A stretch of 64,000 nt of DNA from Anaeromassilibacillus sp. An200 (lineage in GTDB: Bacteria; Bacillota; Clostridia; Oscillospirales; Acutalibacteraceae), in assembly GCF_002160025.1 (NCBI RefSeq), contig NZ_NFJU01000001.1:185700-249699 (forward strand), in the 5' to 3' direction. A program made the position numbers and the translations under genes. Shown here piece after piece: positions 1 through 7,753 of this stretch (within the stretch, counting starts at the first letter, position 1; the number at the start of each line of letters is the position of its first letter). The notes beneath the pieces are model-generated. The model was not told the DNA's origin, did no database searches, and was given only the letters and a program-made list of their open reading frames with translations.

Positions 1-642
1 ACGGTAGCGCTGGTCGGTCCTTCGGGCGGCGGCAAAACCACGCTGTGCAGCCTTCTCCCCCGCTTTTACGATGTAACAGGCGGCTGTGTGCAGGTGGACG
101 GACAGGACGTGCGGGATTTGACGCTGGAAAGCCTGCGCTCCTCCATCGGCATTGTTCAGCAGGATGTATACCTCTTCTCCGGAACCATTCGGGAAAATAT
201 TGCCTACGGCAAACCGGACGCCACAGAGGAGGAGATCATCTCGGCAGCCAAGCGCGCCAACATTCATGAGTTTGTGATGGGCCTGGAGGACGGCTACGAT
301 ACCTTTGTAGGAGAACGCGGTGCGCGGCTCTCCGGCGGACAGAAGCAGCGCATTTCCATTGCGCGTGTCTTTCTGAAGGATCCTCCGATTCTGATTCTCG
401 ATGAGGCGACGAGCGCACTTGACAATGAGAGCGAGCGGCACATCCAGCAGAGTCTGGAGGAGCTCGCGAAGGATCGCACAACCATTGTGATTGCGCACCG
501 CCTTTCCACCATCCGCAATGCCGATGAAATCATCGTCATCAGCGACGATGGTATTGTGGAGCGCGGCTGCCATGAAGAGCTTCTGAGCCGAAAGGGCCTG
601 TATGCCCGCTATTACAACATGCAGTTTGAAGGGCTGGCGTAA
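1..642 (+). CDS. ABC exporter, C-terminal ATPase domain (5' partial)
   Basis: This is the C-terminal nucleotide-binding domain of an ABC exporter of the MsbA/LmrA type, in which a six-helix membrane domain precedes the ATPase on one chain. The reading frame is open from base 1. Walker A (GPSGGGKT) is at fragment residues 6-13, the Q-loop lies in [11 protein letters not shown], the signature LSGGQKQR is near residue 110, Walker B plus the D-loop read [12 protein letters not shown], and the switch histidine is in IAHRLSTI. The membrane part lies outside the window, so the substrate cannot be judged. The M24 peptidase follows after 22 bases. The family call is secure; the cargo is unknown. Confidence 0.93.
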   Translation, partial: TVALVGPSGGGKTTLCSLLPRFYDVTGGCVQVDGQDVRDLTLESLRSSIGIVQQDVYLFSGTIRENIAYGKPDATEEEIISAAKRANIHEFVMGLEDGYDTFVGERGARLSGGQKQRISIARVFLKDPPILILDEATSALDNESERHIQQSLEELAKDRTTIVIAHRLSTIRNADEIIVISDDGIVERGCHEELLSRKGLYARYYNMQFEGLA

Positions 643-664
643 AGCGGAGAAAGGAGAAATCAGC

Positions 665-1744
665 ATGAATGCCTGTTATGAAGCCCGCATCCAGCGGGTG
701 ATTCAAAATATGGAGCGCGAGGGGCTTTCGCAGATTCTGGTCACCTCCACCGCATCCGTTTACTATCTGACGGGCGTATGGGTGGAGCCGATGGAGCGCC
801 TTTTTGCGTTCTATCTCGATACGGACGGGAGACAGATTCTGTTCGGGAATGATCTGTTCGGCCTCCAACCTGTCCCTGGGCGTGAACTTTACGTCCATAA
901 CGACAGCGACGATCCGCTGCGCGATTTGGCCCGCCTGGTGAAGCCGGGAACGCTTGGCATCGACAAAGCCTGGCCGAGCCGTTTTCTGATCTCGCTCCTC
1001 CAAAAGCGGAGCGATCTCACCCCCGTGCTTGGCAGCGCGCCGGTGGACGAGGCAAGAATGCGCAAGGACGCGGAGGAGATTGAGGCGCTGCGGCACGCTT
1101 CCCGTGTAAATGATTCCGTTGTGGCCGCCGCTATCCATGCGGTACGGGAAGGCGCGGTGGAGTCTCAGCTTGCCGCGTTGGTAGAAGAAAAATTCCGTGA
1201 AGCAGGCGCGGGACGCGGCCACGGACAGCTCGTCTGCTTTGGCCCAAACGGCGCGGATCCGCACCATGAACCGAATTCCACCGTCATTCGGGATGGAGAT
1301 TCCGTTGTATTTGATATCTTCATTCCGATCCCCTACTACTGGTGCGACATGACGCGCACCGTCTTTTTCCGCTCCGCGACCGATGAAGCCAAACGAGTGT
1401 ATGAGACGGTGCGGGAGGCAAATCTCGCGGCGGAGGCTGTGATTCGTCCGGGCGTTCCGCTGTGTGAATTTGACCGCGCGGCCCGTGAGGTCATCGAAAA
1501 GGCGGGCTACGGCCCGTATTTCACGCACCGGCTTGGCCATGGCATTGGCTTGGAATGCCATGAGCCGCCGGACAACAGCGCATCCTCCACGGTGATCGCG
1601 GAGCCCGGCATGGTCTTTTCCGTTGAGCCAGGCATCTATCTGCCTGGCAAGCTTGGCGTGCGGATCGAGGATCTGGTGCTGGTCACGGAAACAGGCTGTG
1701 AGGTGCTGAACGCATACACGAAGGAACTTCAGATCGTTGGATAA
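665..1744 (+). CDS. M24 family Xaa-Pro-type aminopeptidase
   Basis: A cytoplasmic metallopeptidase of the M24 creatinase/prolidase type, 359 residues, expected to release N-terminal residues, often before proline. The N-terminal third matches the creatinase-N domain and the C-terminal part is the pita-bread fold. All five metal ligands can be seen: Asp in VVFDIFI, Asp in WCDMTRT, His in HGIGLECHE, Glu in SVEPGIY and Glu in RIEDLVLV. I chose the ATG at 665 because GAAAGGAG lies about ten bases upstream; an in-frame GTG/ATG extension to 602 would run into the preceding exporter gene. The exact specificity (PepQ-like or PepP-like) cannot be read from sequence. Confidence 0.93.
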   Translation: MNACYEARIQRVIQNMEREGLSQILVTSTASVYYLTGVWVEPMERLFAFYLDTDGRQILFGNDLFGLQPVPGRELYVHNDSDDPLRDLARLVKPGTLGIDKAWPSRFLISLLQKRSDLTPVLGSAPVDEARMRKDAEEIEALRHASRVNDSVVAAAIHAVREGAVESQLAALVEEKFREAGAGRGHGQLVCFGPNGADPHHEPNSTVIRDGDSVVFDIFIPIPYYWCDMTRTVFFRSATDEAKRVYETVREANLAAEAVIRPGVPLCEFDRAAREVIEKAGYGPYFTHRLGHGIGLECHEPPDNSASSTVIAEPGMVFSVEPGIYLPGKLGVRIEDLVLVTETGCEVLNAYTKELQIVG

Positions 1745-1786
1745 ACAAGGAGAACGCTCTGGAACTCCCCAGGAAGCGGAAAAATC

Positions 1787-1815
1787 TTGACAAATACCCA
1801 AAAATGGACTATAGT
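1787..1815 (+). promoter_or_regulatory. Sigma-A promoter of the T-box operon
   Basis: TTGACA at 1787-1792 and TATAGT at 1810-1815 are separated by exactly 17 bases. Transcription would start near 1822 and run straight into the T-box leader. Confidence 0.8.
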
Positions 1816-1819
1816 ATAA

Positions 1820-2084
1820 GAAATTCATAACACCGATGATGCAGAGAAAAATCAGAGGGTTTCTTTCCAGCGAGCGAAGGACGGTGCAAGCTTCGTATGA
1901 AATGCTGAATAATATGGTCTGCGGAGGGCGGCGTCAAATGCGCCGACGTGAAGGCCCGCGTCAGTGGCCGGAGATATGCTGGTATCTCGCTGAGCGTCCA
2001 TAAGGACGGAATCAAGGTGGCACCGCGAAATGGCTGTTTCGCCCTTGACTGGAAAGCATGCGCTTTGCAGTCAAGGGCTTTTTG
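1820..2084 (+). promoter_or_regulatory. T-box riboswitch leader
   Basis: This leader senses the charging state of a tRNA and lets transcription continue when that tRNA is uncharged. The T-box core AGGTGGCACCGCG is at 2015-2027. The antiterminator can form between TCAAGG (2012-2017) and CCTTGA (2043-2048). The competing terminator is the stem GCCCTTGACTG (2041-2051) with CAGTCAAGGGC (2068-2078) followed by five Ts. Stem I shows the K-turn side ATGA, the distal GCGAGC and GGTGCAAG elements, and a GCAGA/TCTGC helix. The specifier bulge lies in GAATAATATGG just before TCTGC. UGG (Trp) would fit the downstream importer, but UAU, AUG or AAU cannot be excluded by eye. Confidence 0.93.
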
Positions 2085-2111
2085 TTACCCATTTTGGAAA
2101 GGATGATTGCT

Positions 2112-3050
2112 ATGTCAGAACACCGTAAAATTGCTGTCATCGGCGCAGGCCATGTGGGCTCCCACTGTGCGCAAGCCCTTTGCTGGCGATGGTGTGCACA
2201 GGAGATCGTCCTGATCGACAAGGAGAAGGAAAAAGCCATAGCACAGGCCATGGATATCGCTGACTCCCTCTCTTTCCCCGCCGCCGACATAACAGTGCGA
2301 GCAGGTGATTACGCCGACTGCGCCGACGCGGATCTCATTTTTGTCGCCATCGGCAAGGCAAGGCTTCCCGGCCAGACACGTTTGGATCTGTTGGGGGATT
2401 CCGTAAAAATGGCAAAAGAGCTGATTGGTCAGCTTTCACCGTATTCCCTGCGCGGGATTGTCGTCTCCATCACCAATCCGGCGGATATCATCGCGGATTA
2501 TCTGCGAAAGGGACTCCATCTTCCCCGAAACCAGGTTTTCAGCACCGGCACGCTGCTCGACACCGCCCGGCTGATACGCACCATCGCGGAGAAAACCGGA
2601 ATGAGCCGTCAGGCTGTCACCGCGTTTTCCCTTGGAGAACATGGGGATTCCTCGATGATCCCCTTCTCTGCCATCCGTATTGGCGGACTGCCGCTGGAAT
2701 CCTATCCGATGGTGAACCGTGCCGAGCTGCTGGAACGCACCCACGGCATCGGAATGGATATTATCAATGGGAAAGGGTCCACAGAATTTGGCATTGGCCA
2801 GTCGGCTGCCTTTCTGGCGGATGCGATCCTGCGGGATCGCAAAGCCGTTCTGCCTGTCTCCGTTCAGCTGTGCGGCGAATATGGGCAGAAGGATGTTTCC
2901 TGCGGCGTCCCGTGTGTAATTGGAAAAAGTGGAGTGGAAAAAATTATCGAACTGCCGCTGACCCCCGATGAGCAGGAACAGCTGCAAGCCTCCTGCGACG
3001 TCATCCGAAAGCATATTGCCCTGGCGGAGCAGATTGCCCCGCTGGATTGA
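2112..3050 (+). CDS. L-lactate/malate dehydrogenase family protein
   Basis: An NAD-dependent 2-hydroxyacid dehydrogenase of the LDH/MDH superfamily, 312 residues. The Rossmann motif GAGHVG is at residues 11-16. The catalytic set is complete: Asp150 and Arg153 in LLDTARLIR and His177 in LGEHGDS. The substrate-specificity loop reads GKARLPGQTR, placing Arg84 where LDHs carry Gln and MDHs carry Arg, while Thr224 (GKGST) is LDH-like. It is the first gene behind the T-box and lies 25 bases before a tryptophan-type importer, so an aromatic 2-oxoacid such as indolepyruvate is an attractive but unproven substrate. The ATG at 2112 has GGAAAGG nine bases upstream; an in-frame ATG at 2103 sits too close to it. 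Confidence 0.88.
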   Translation: MSEHRKIAVIGAGHVGSHCAQALCWRWCAQEIVLIDKEKEKAIAQAMDIADSLSFPAADITVRAGDYADCADADLIFVAIGKARLPGQTRLDLLGDSVKMAKELIGQLSPYSLRGIVVSITNPADIIADYLRKGLHLPRNQVFSTGTLLDTARLIRTIAEKTGMSRQAVTAFSLGEHGDSSMIPFSAIRIGGLPLESYPMVNRAELLERTHGIGMDIINGKGSTEFGIGQSAAFLADAILRDRKAVLPVSVQLCGEYGQKDVSCGVPCVIGKSGVEKIIELPLTPDEQEQLQASCDVIRKHIALAEQIAPLD

Positions 3051-3075
3051 ATGAATAAGAAAGGATGTTTTTCCT

Positions 3076-4074
3076 ATGAAAAAGCGTTCCAGACTGTTTT
3101 CTCTTCTGACCGCTGCCGTTCTCGCCTTCTCCCTGTTTGCCACCGGCTGCGATTCCTCCGGCGGAAAAGTGAAGGTCGCGATTGTTCAGCCCATGAGCCA
3201 CACTTCTCTTGACCAGATCCGGGATACCATCATCTCGAAGCTGGAAGCGTCCGGAAATGACAACATTGAGATTGTGACGGAAAACGCCAACAACGACACC
3301 AGCGCCCTTTCAACCATCCTGCAAAATCTGCGCTCCGAGGGCGTTGACATTGTGGTTCCGATTGCGACGAGCACCGCGCAGAGCGCCAAGGCTGTTTTTG
3401 AGGGCGAGGATACCCCGATCATCTTTTCCGCTGTCTCTGACCCGGACGCCGCCGGTCTGACCGGCTCCGATTGTCAGAACATCACCGGGGTTTCCAACAA
3501 TATCCCTGCCGATGAAATTGTGAAGCTGATTCAGCACTTCCAGCCGGATTTCCAGAAAATCGGCTTCCTGTACACCTCCAGCGAGACAAATTCCGTCTCC
3601 ACAATCAATGCGGCCAAGGCTTACTGCGATGAGAACAACATCGCCTATGAAGAAGCCTCCATCGCTAACCTGTCCGAGCTGCCTACTGCGGTGGAAACTC
3701 TGCTCTCCAAAGGTGTTGATACACTTTACACCGGCAATGATAACTCCATCGCTTCCGCTATGCCGACCTACACGGACGCCGCTTACTCCAAGGGTGTGCC
3801 TGTCTACTGCGGCGCGGACTCTATGGTTGCCGACGGCGGCTTTGCCACCACAGGCGTCAACTATGTCCAGCTTGGGGAACAAACTGCCGATATCATTCTC
3901 CAGGTGGCTGGCGGCACAAAGCCTTCCGAGATCCCCTATGAAACGCTGGCCGACTATGCGAAATTCGTGAACTTACAGGCTGCCGGTACGCTTGGCCTGA
4001 CTCTGACCGATGACATGCTGGACGGCTACACCGTGCTGGTGGAGGCTGACGGCACAAGCCATTTCGGAGAATAA
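3076..4074 (+). CDS. trpX: ABC transporter substrate-binding lipoprotein, TrpX-type
   Basis: An extracytoplasmic solute receptor of the ABC_sub_bind family, 332 residues, anchored as a lipoprotein. It has a charged start (MKKR), a hydrophobic core and the lipobox ATGC with Cys at about residue 25, followed by the two-lobed periplasmic-binding fold (VKVAIVQPMSH at the start of lobe 1). Permease and ATPase genes follow directly. This family, paired with a BPD_transp_2 permease and found behind T-boxes, was predicted in comparative T-box studies to import tryptophan (TrpXYZ); the T-box upstream supports that here. The ligand remains an inference. Confidence 0.85.
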   Translation: MKKRSRLFSLLTAAVLAFSLFATGCDSSGGKVKVAIVQPMSHTSLDQIRDTIISKLEASGNDNIEIVTENANNDTSALSTILQNLRSEGVDIVVPIATSTAQSAKAVFEGEDTPIIFSAVSDPDAAGLTGSDCQNITGVSNNIPADEIVKLIQHFQPDFQKIGFLYTSSETNSVSTINAAKAYCDENNIAYEEASIANLSELPTAVETLLSKGVDTLYTGNDNSIASAMPTYTDAAYSKGVPVYCGADSMVADGGFATTGVNYVQLGEQTADIILQVAGGTKPSEIPYETLADYAKFVNLQAAGTLGLTLTDDMLDGYTVLVEADGTSHFGE

Positions 4075-4089
4075 CGGAGGAATATATCC

Positions 4090-5046
4090 ATGGAGTACGT
4101 TAACCTCATCCTGTCCGCTCTCAGCCAGGGGATGCTCTATGCTCCCATGGCGATGGGAGTTTTCATTGCCTTCAAAATCCTGAATACGCCGGATTTGACC
4201 ATTGACGGCAGCCTGGTGTTCGGCATGACCGTATGCGCTGTTGTCACCATTGCCTCACATCCCATTCTGGCGCTTGTGGCCGGGACGCTGGCCGGGGCAT
4301 TGGCGGGCTTTGTGACAGGATTTTTGCAGACCAAGCTGCGCATTAACGCAATTCTCGCGGGCATCCTGACCATGACAGGCCTGTATACCGTCAACTATAT
4401 GGTTCTTGGCGGACAGTCCAACCTATATCTGCAAACCGCTGAAACCAACGAGAGCGGCAGCGAGGTTTTCGTCTCCAGCAACACCATCTATAAAATGTTC
4501 TCCTCCCTGTTTCCGGGTCTGGACACCAACGCGAATGTTCTGCTGCTCACCGCTCTGATCGTCGCCGCCGTTGCCGCCCTGCTCTGCGTCTTTTTTAAGA
4601 CGCGCCCCGGCATGGCGATCCGTGCAACCGGCGACAATGAGGAAATGGTGCGCTCCTCCTCCATCAACGCGGATGCTTCCCGCATTCTCGGCATTGTCCT
4701 TGCCAACGGTCTTGTTGCCCTTTCCGGCAGCCTGCTGTGCCAGCAGCAGCGCTACGCTGATTTGAACAACGGCAGCGGTATGCTGGTCGTGGGGCTGGCT
4801 TCCGTCATCATCGGGCAGGTGCTGTTTGGCCGCCGCAGCGTGACGCTCGGCGTGATCTCCGCCGTGGCGGGCTCTGCTGCATACCGTCTGATTCTGCAAT
4901 TCGCTTATAAAATCAACATGCCCAGCTATGCCGTCAAGCTGCTCTCGGCCGTCATTGTGGCGCTGGCCCTGACGCTCCCTCTGGCAAAACAGAAGCTCGC
5001 TATCCGCAAAGCGCGCAAGGAAGCCAGAAAGGGGGATCCTGTATGA
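4090..5046 (+). CDS. trpY: ABC transporter permease, TrpY-type
   Basis: Membrane subunit of the importer, 318 residues, with about nine hydrophobic segments and the branched-chain-type permease pattern of the BPD_transp_2 family (for example LTIDGSLVFG near residue 37 and the GLANGLVAL-like stretch in the second half). It ends in a basic cytoplasmic tail. The start is preceded by CGGAGG. Its last four bases overlap the ATPase start (ATGA), which implies translational coupling. Function follows from the operon: it forms the translocation pore for the ligand bound by the upstream lipoprotein. Confidence 0.87.
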   Translation: MEYVNLILSALSQGMLYAPMAMGVFIAFKILNTPDLTIDGSLVFGMTVCAVVTIASHPILALVAGTLAGALAGFVTGFLQTKLRINAILAGILTMTGLYTVNYMVLGGQSNLYLQTAETNESGSEVFVSSNTIYKMFSSLFPGLDTNANVLLLTALIVAAVAALLCVFFKTRPGMAIRATGDNEEMVRSSSINADASRILGIVLANGLVALSGSLLCQQQRYADLNNGSGMLVVGLASVIIGQVLFGRRSVTLGVISAVAGSAAYRLILQFAYKINMPSYAVKLLSAVIVALALTLPLAKQKLAIRKARKEARKGDPV

Positions 5047-5843
5047 ACGCTCAGCTGACCATCACCCATCTGACCAAAAAGTTTGAAGCCGGAACACCGA
5101 ACGAAAAGCATGCTTTGCGTGATTTCTCCCTTGAGGTCGCGAAGGGGGATTTCATCACCATCCTCGGCTCCAACGGAGCGGGAAAATCAACTCTCTTCAA
5201 CGCGATCCTGGGGAAGTTCCTCCCGGACGAGGGCAGCATCCTGCTCGACGGCGAGGATATCACCTATGAGAAGGATTATAAGCGCGCGCTCAACATCGGC
5301 TGCCTGTATCAAAATCCTCTGCGCGGGACGGCCCCGAACATGACCATCGAGGAAAATCTTGCACTGGCCTATACACGCAAATCCACACACCGTCTGTTTG
5401 CCGTCAATAAGAAGGATTCCGCGTATTTCCGTGAACTGCTGGCCTCTCTCGATTTAGGACTGGAAGACCGCATGAAAACAAAAATGGGGCTTCTCTCCGG
5501 CGGACAGCGGCAGGCTGCCGCTTTGCTGATGTCCACCATCGCCCGCCCAAAGCTTCTGCTGCTTGACGAGCACACCGCCGCCCTCGATCCCGGCACCGCG
5601 CGCAAGGTACTGCAAATTACCAAAGACATTATTTCCGATCGCGGCCTGACCGCTTTGATGATTACACACGATATGGATCAGGCGCTGCGCTTCGGAAACC
5701 GCACTATTATGATGGACAGCGGCAAACTCCTGCTCGATATCTCCGGTGAGGAGCGCGCTGCTATGACCCCGGAAAAACTGGTGGATCTCTTTGTCCGCTC
5801 CGCCAAGCAAGGTCTTTCCGATCGCACGAGGCTTTCCGTATGA
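5043..5843 (+). CDS. trpZ: ABC transporter ATP-binding protein, TrpZ-type
   Basis: ATPase subunit of the importer, 266 residues. Walker A is GSNGAGKS near residue 43, the signature is the slightly unusual LLSGGQRQA, Walker B is LLLLDEHTAALD (His replaces the common Pro or Ala after the catalytic Glu, as is usual in this subfamily), and the H-loop is in MITHDMDQA. It overlaps the permease at its start and the GNAT gene at its end by four bases each, so the genes form one tightly coupled operon. No trace of a second ATPase gene is present. Confidence 0.88.
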   Translation: MNAQLTITHLTKKFEAGTPNEKHALRDFSLEVAKGDFITILGSNGAGKSTLFNAILGKFLPDEGSILLDGEDITYEKDYKRALNIGCLYQNPLRGTAPNMTIEENLALAYTRKSTHRLFAVNKKDSAYFRELLASLDLGLEDRMKTKMGLLSGGQRQAAALLMSTIARPKLLLLDEHTAALDPGTARKVLQITKDIISDRGLTALMITHDMDQALRFGNRTIMMDSGKLLLDISGEERAAMTPEKLVDLFVRSAKQGLSDRTRLSV

Positions 5844-6445
5844 TCTCGACCACGCTTCATCCCAAGCAGAAAAACGAGTCTTTGACGGAAACAAAGCGGT
5901 TGACTCTGCGCTTTTTCCAACTGGAGGATGAGAACGACCTGCACCAAATTCTGGGCGACGAGGAAACCATGCGTTTTTCTGAACCTGCCTTTCACCCAGA
6001 ACAAACCCGGCGTTTTCTGACAGATTTCTGCATAGCAAAGCACGGAGCAATCGCCGCCGTGCAAAAAGAGACGGAAAAAGTAATTGGTTATCTCCTGTTC
6101 CGTGAGGATGCAGCGGAGGTCTATGAAATGGGATGGTTCTTCAACCGGCAATATTGGGGAAAGGGATATGCGCAGGAGGCCTGCCAGGCCCTTCTCCGCT
6201 ATGCGTTCACCGCATGCCGTGCGCACCGTGTTTTCGCCGAAACCATAGACGGCGATCGATGCGTCCGCTTGATGCGGCGGCTTGCCATGAAACCGGAAGG
6301 TGTACTGCGAAAGCATATCCGGGACAACAAAGGAAACTGGGCGGACATGATTCTGTATGGAATTCTCAAAGAAGAATGGCAAGAGGAAACCGCACAGAAA
6401 ACGGACGCCTATATTTCTACATTCAGAATGGAGGAATTTTTATGA
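5840..6445 (+). CDS. GNAT family N-acetyltransferase
   Basis: A 201-residue acetyltransferase of the RimJ/RimL-like GNAT class (Acetyltransf_3). The typical opening TKRLTLRFFQLEDENDL, the beta-4 segment YEMGWFFNRQYWGKGYAQEA with the acetyl-CoA pyrophosphate loop Q/R-x-x-G-x-G/A (RQYWGKGYA), and the C-terminal R-x-L-A-M-K segment are all visible. The substrate is unknown; relatives acetylate protein N termini, antibiotics or small amines. It begins inside the end of the ATPase gene (ATGA) and ends overlapping the next gene in the same way, so it is translated with the importer. Whether it acts on the transported amino acid or its product cannot be told. Confidence 0.87.
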   Translation: MISTTLHPKQKNESLTETKRLTLRFFQLEDENDLHQILGDEETMRFSEPAFHPEQTRRFLTDFCIAKHGAIAAVQKETEKVIGYLLFREDAAEVYEMGWFFNRQYWGKGYAQEACQALLRYAFTACRAHRVFAETIDGDRCVRLMRRLAMKPEGVLRKHIRDNKGNWADMILYGILKEEWQEETAQKTDAYISTFRMEEFL

Positions 6446-6762
6446 CATTCTCAGAATTCTTCGCACTGGTCAAGGAAAAGCTGTCTCAGGCGGATGTGAG
6501 CGCCATCCATGAGGACGTTGCGTTCCAGTTTGACATCACTGGACAGGAAGCCGGCACGTTCTATGTTGAGCTCAAGGGCGGAAAGCTGTCTGTCGAGCCC
6601 TACGACTATCATGACCGGGATGCCCGCATCACCTGCTCCGCCGACACGCTGATGAAAATTGCCACCGGAAAGCTTGACCCTGTGGCAGCCTTCACCCTGC
6701 GCAAAATCAAGGTGGACGGTAAAATTGAAAAAGCCCTTCTTTTGAAGCAGCTGATGAAGTAA
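6442..6762 (+). CDS. SCP2 sterol-binding domain protein
   Basis: A 106-residue cytoplasmic protein consisting of a single SCP2-like domain: an initial amphipathic helix (FSEFFALVKEKL), beta strands around FYVELKGGKLSVE, and the typical DARITCSADTLMKIATGKLDP stretch. Such small SCP2 proteins bind hydrophobic ligands, but their bacterial role is largely unknown. The ATG at 6442 lies in ATGA with the stop of the acetyltransferase and has GGAGG eight bases upstream. It is the last gene before a strong terminator, so it belongs to the T-box operon. A link to hydrophobic aromatic metabolites is speculation. Confidence 0.85.
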   Translation: MTFSEFFALVKEKLSQADVSAIHEDVAFQFDITGQEAGTFYVELKGGKLSVEPYDYHDRDARITCSADTLMKIATGKLDPVAAFTLRKIKVDGKIEKALLLKQLMK

Positions 6763-6794
6763 TTGCGAAAACTTCCGGCAGATCTCCCGATTAT

Positions 6795-6846
6795 AAAAAG
6801 AGACAGAACACTGCATTTTAGCAAGTGTTCCGTCTCTTTTTTTGTG
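6795..6846 (+). terminator. Rho-independent terminator of the T-box operon
   Basis: The stem AAAGAGAC-A-GAACACT pairs with AGTGTTC-C-GTCTCTTT around a short AT-rich loop and is followed by a run of Ts. It also faces the end of the convergent DUF554 gene and may serve both. Confidence 0.88.
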
Positions 6847-6859
6847 AGCGGATTTCGAT

Positions 6860-7582
6860 TCAGGAAAGCAGCGGCAAAACCCATTGGCTCCATGCCCAGC
6901 TCACGGGCATAGCCAGCACCATAGCCGGAATCATATCCGCAACGGGGAATTCCTTGATTTTTGCCATGCGGAAACCTGTGGTCAGCATCAAAATCCCGCC
7001 GCACGCCTTGAAATCGTCAATCATATCCGGCGTGGTCAGCGGAAAAATCAGTCTGGCGCCGAAGAACAGCAGCAGGAAAATAATCAGCTGCGGCACCGCA
7101 ACTGCCGACACCGCAATTCCCAGATTGCAGGCAAACACAGCGGCGGTGAACAGATCCAGCACCGATTTTGCAATCAGCAGGGTATGATCACCCGTCATGC
7201 CGGAGCTGAGTGTACCGTAAATTCCTGTTCCGCTGGCACAAAACAGGACCAGGAGTGTTACCAATGAGGAGGAAAATTCCTCGTTCTCCCCTTTTGCAGG
7301 AAAAAGACGTGCGATTGGCTTTTGCAGAAGCTCCGCCCCACGGCGGATCAGAAGGCCGAGATGGCACGCAAGTCCAATGGCCGTCCCCGCCACCACGGCA
7401 AAGATGACGGCAGGCATATTTTTCATCAGGACGATGGAGGGAATCCCGATCCCCATGGCGCAGACGCCGAACGCAACATTCAATTCCTTCTTTAAAGAAT
7501 CCGGAAGCTTATGACCGGCCAGCGCTCCCAGCAAACCGCCGATGACGACGGACAACACATTGACAATGACTCCGATTGGCAT
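6860..7582 (-). CDS. DUF554 family membrane protein
   Basis: A 240-residue integral membrane protein of the DUF554 (YdfK/YqgA) family. The opening PIGVIVNVLSVVIGGLLGALAG is diagnostic, and about seven hydrophobic segments follow, with glycine-rich stretches such as AFGVCAMGIGI. Function is not established; a transport role is often guessed. It is monocistronic: its own promoter lies at 7634-7662 and it ends at the terminator shared with the T-box operon. The start ATG follows a purine-rich GGAAAGAGAGAGAG tract. Confidence 0.88.
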   Translation of the reverse strand: MPIGVIVNVLSVVIGGLLGALAGHKLPDSLKKELNVAFGVCAMGIGIPSIVLMKNMPAVIFAVVAGTAIGLACHLGLLIRRGAELLQKPIARLFPAKGENEEFSSSLVTLLVLFCASGTGIYGTLSSGMTGDHTLLIAKSVLDLFTAAVFACNLGIAVSAVAVPQLIIFLLLFFGARLIFPLTTPDMIDDFKACGGILMLTTGFRMAKIKEFPVADMIPAMVLAMPVSWAWSQWVLPLLS

Positions 7583-7633
7583 AGACTCTCTCTCTTTCCG
7601 TACGTGAATTTTACAGGAAATTCCTGCCTTTCT

Positions 7634-7662
7634 ATTGTACAGGAAATCGAAAGTTTCATCAA
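7634..7662 (-). promoter_or_regulatory. Promoter for the DUF554 gene
   Basis: On the minus strand TTGATG (7662-7657) and TACAAT (7639-7634) are separated by 17 bases. The intervening region up to 7753 has no other clear element. Confidence 0.6.
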
Positions 7663-7753
7663 GCCAAAATCAAAACCACATTTCGCAAGAGCATGCAGCA
7701 TTTTGCACAAGCAATCCGCATACTGAAAATCAAAATTAACAAAAAACTTTCCT

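Noticed and set aside
539..1828. A 429-codon open frame on the minus strand opposite the M24 peptidase
   Set aside because: No ribosome-binding site and no domain pattern; the plus-strand peptidase has all metal ligands.
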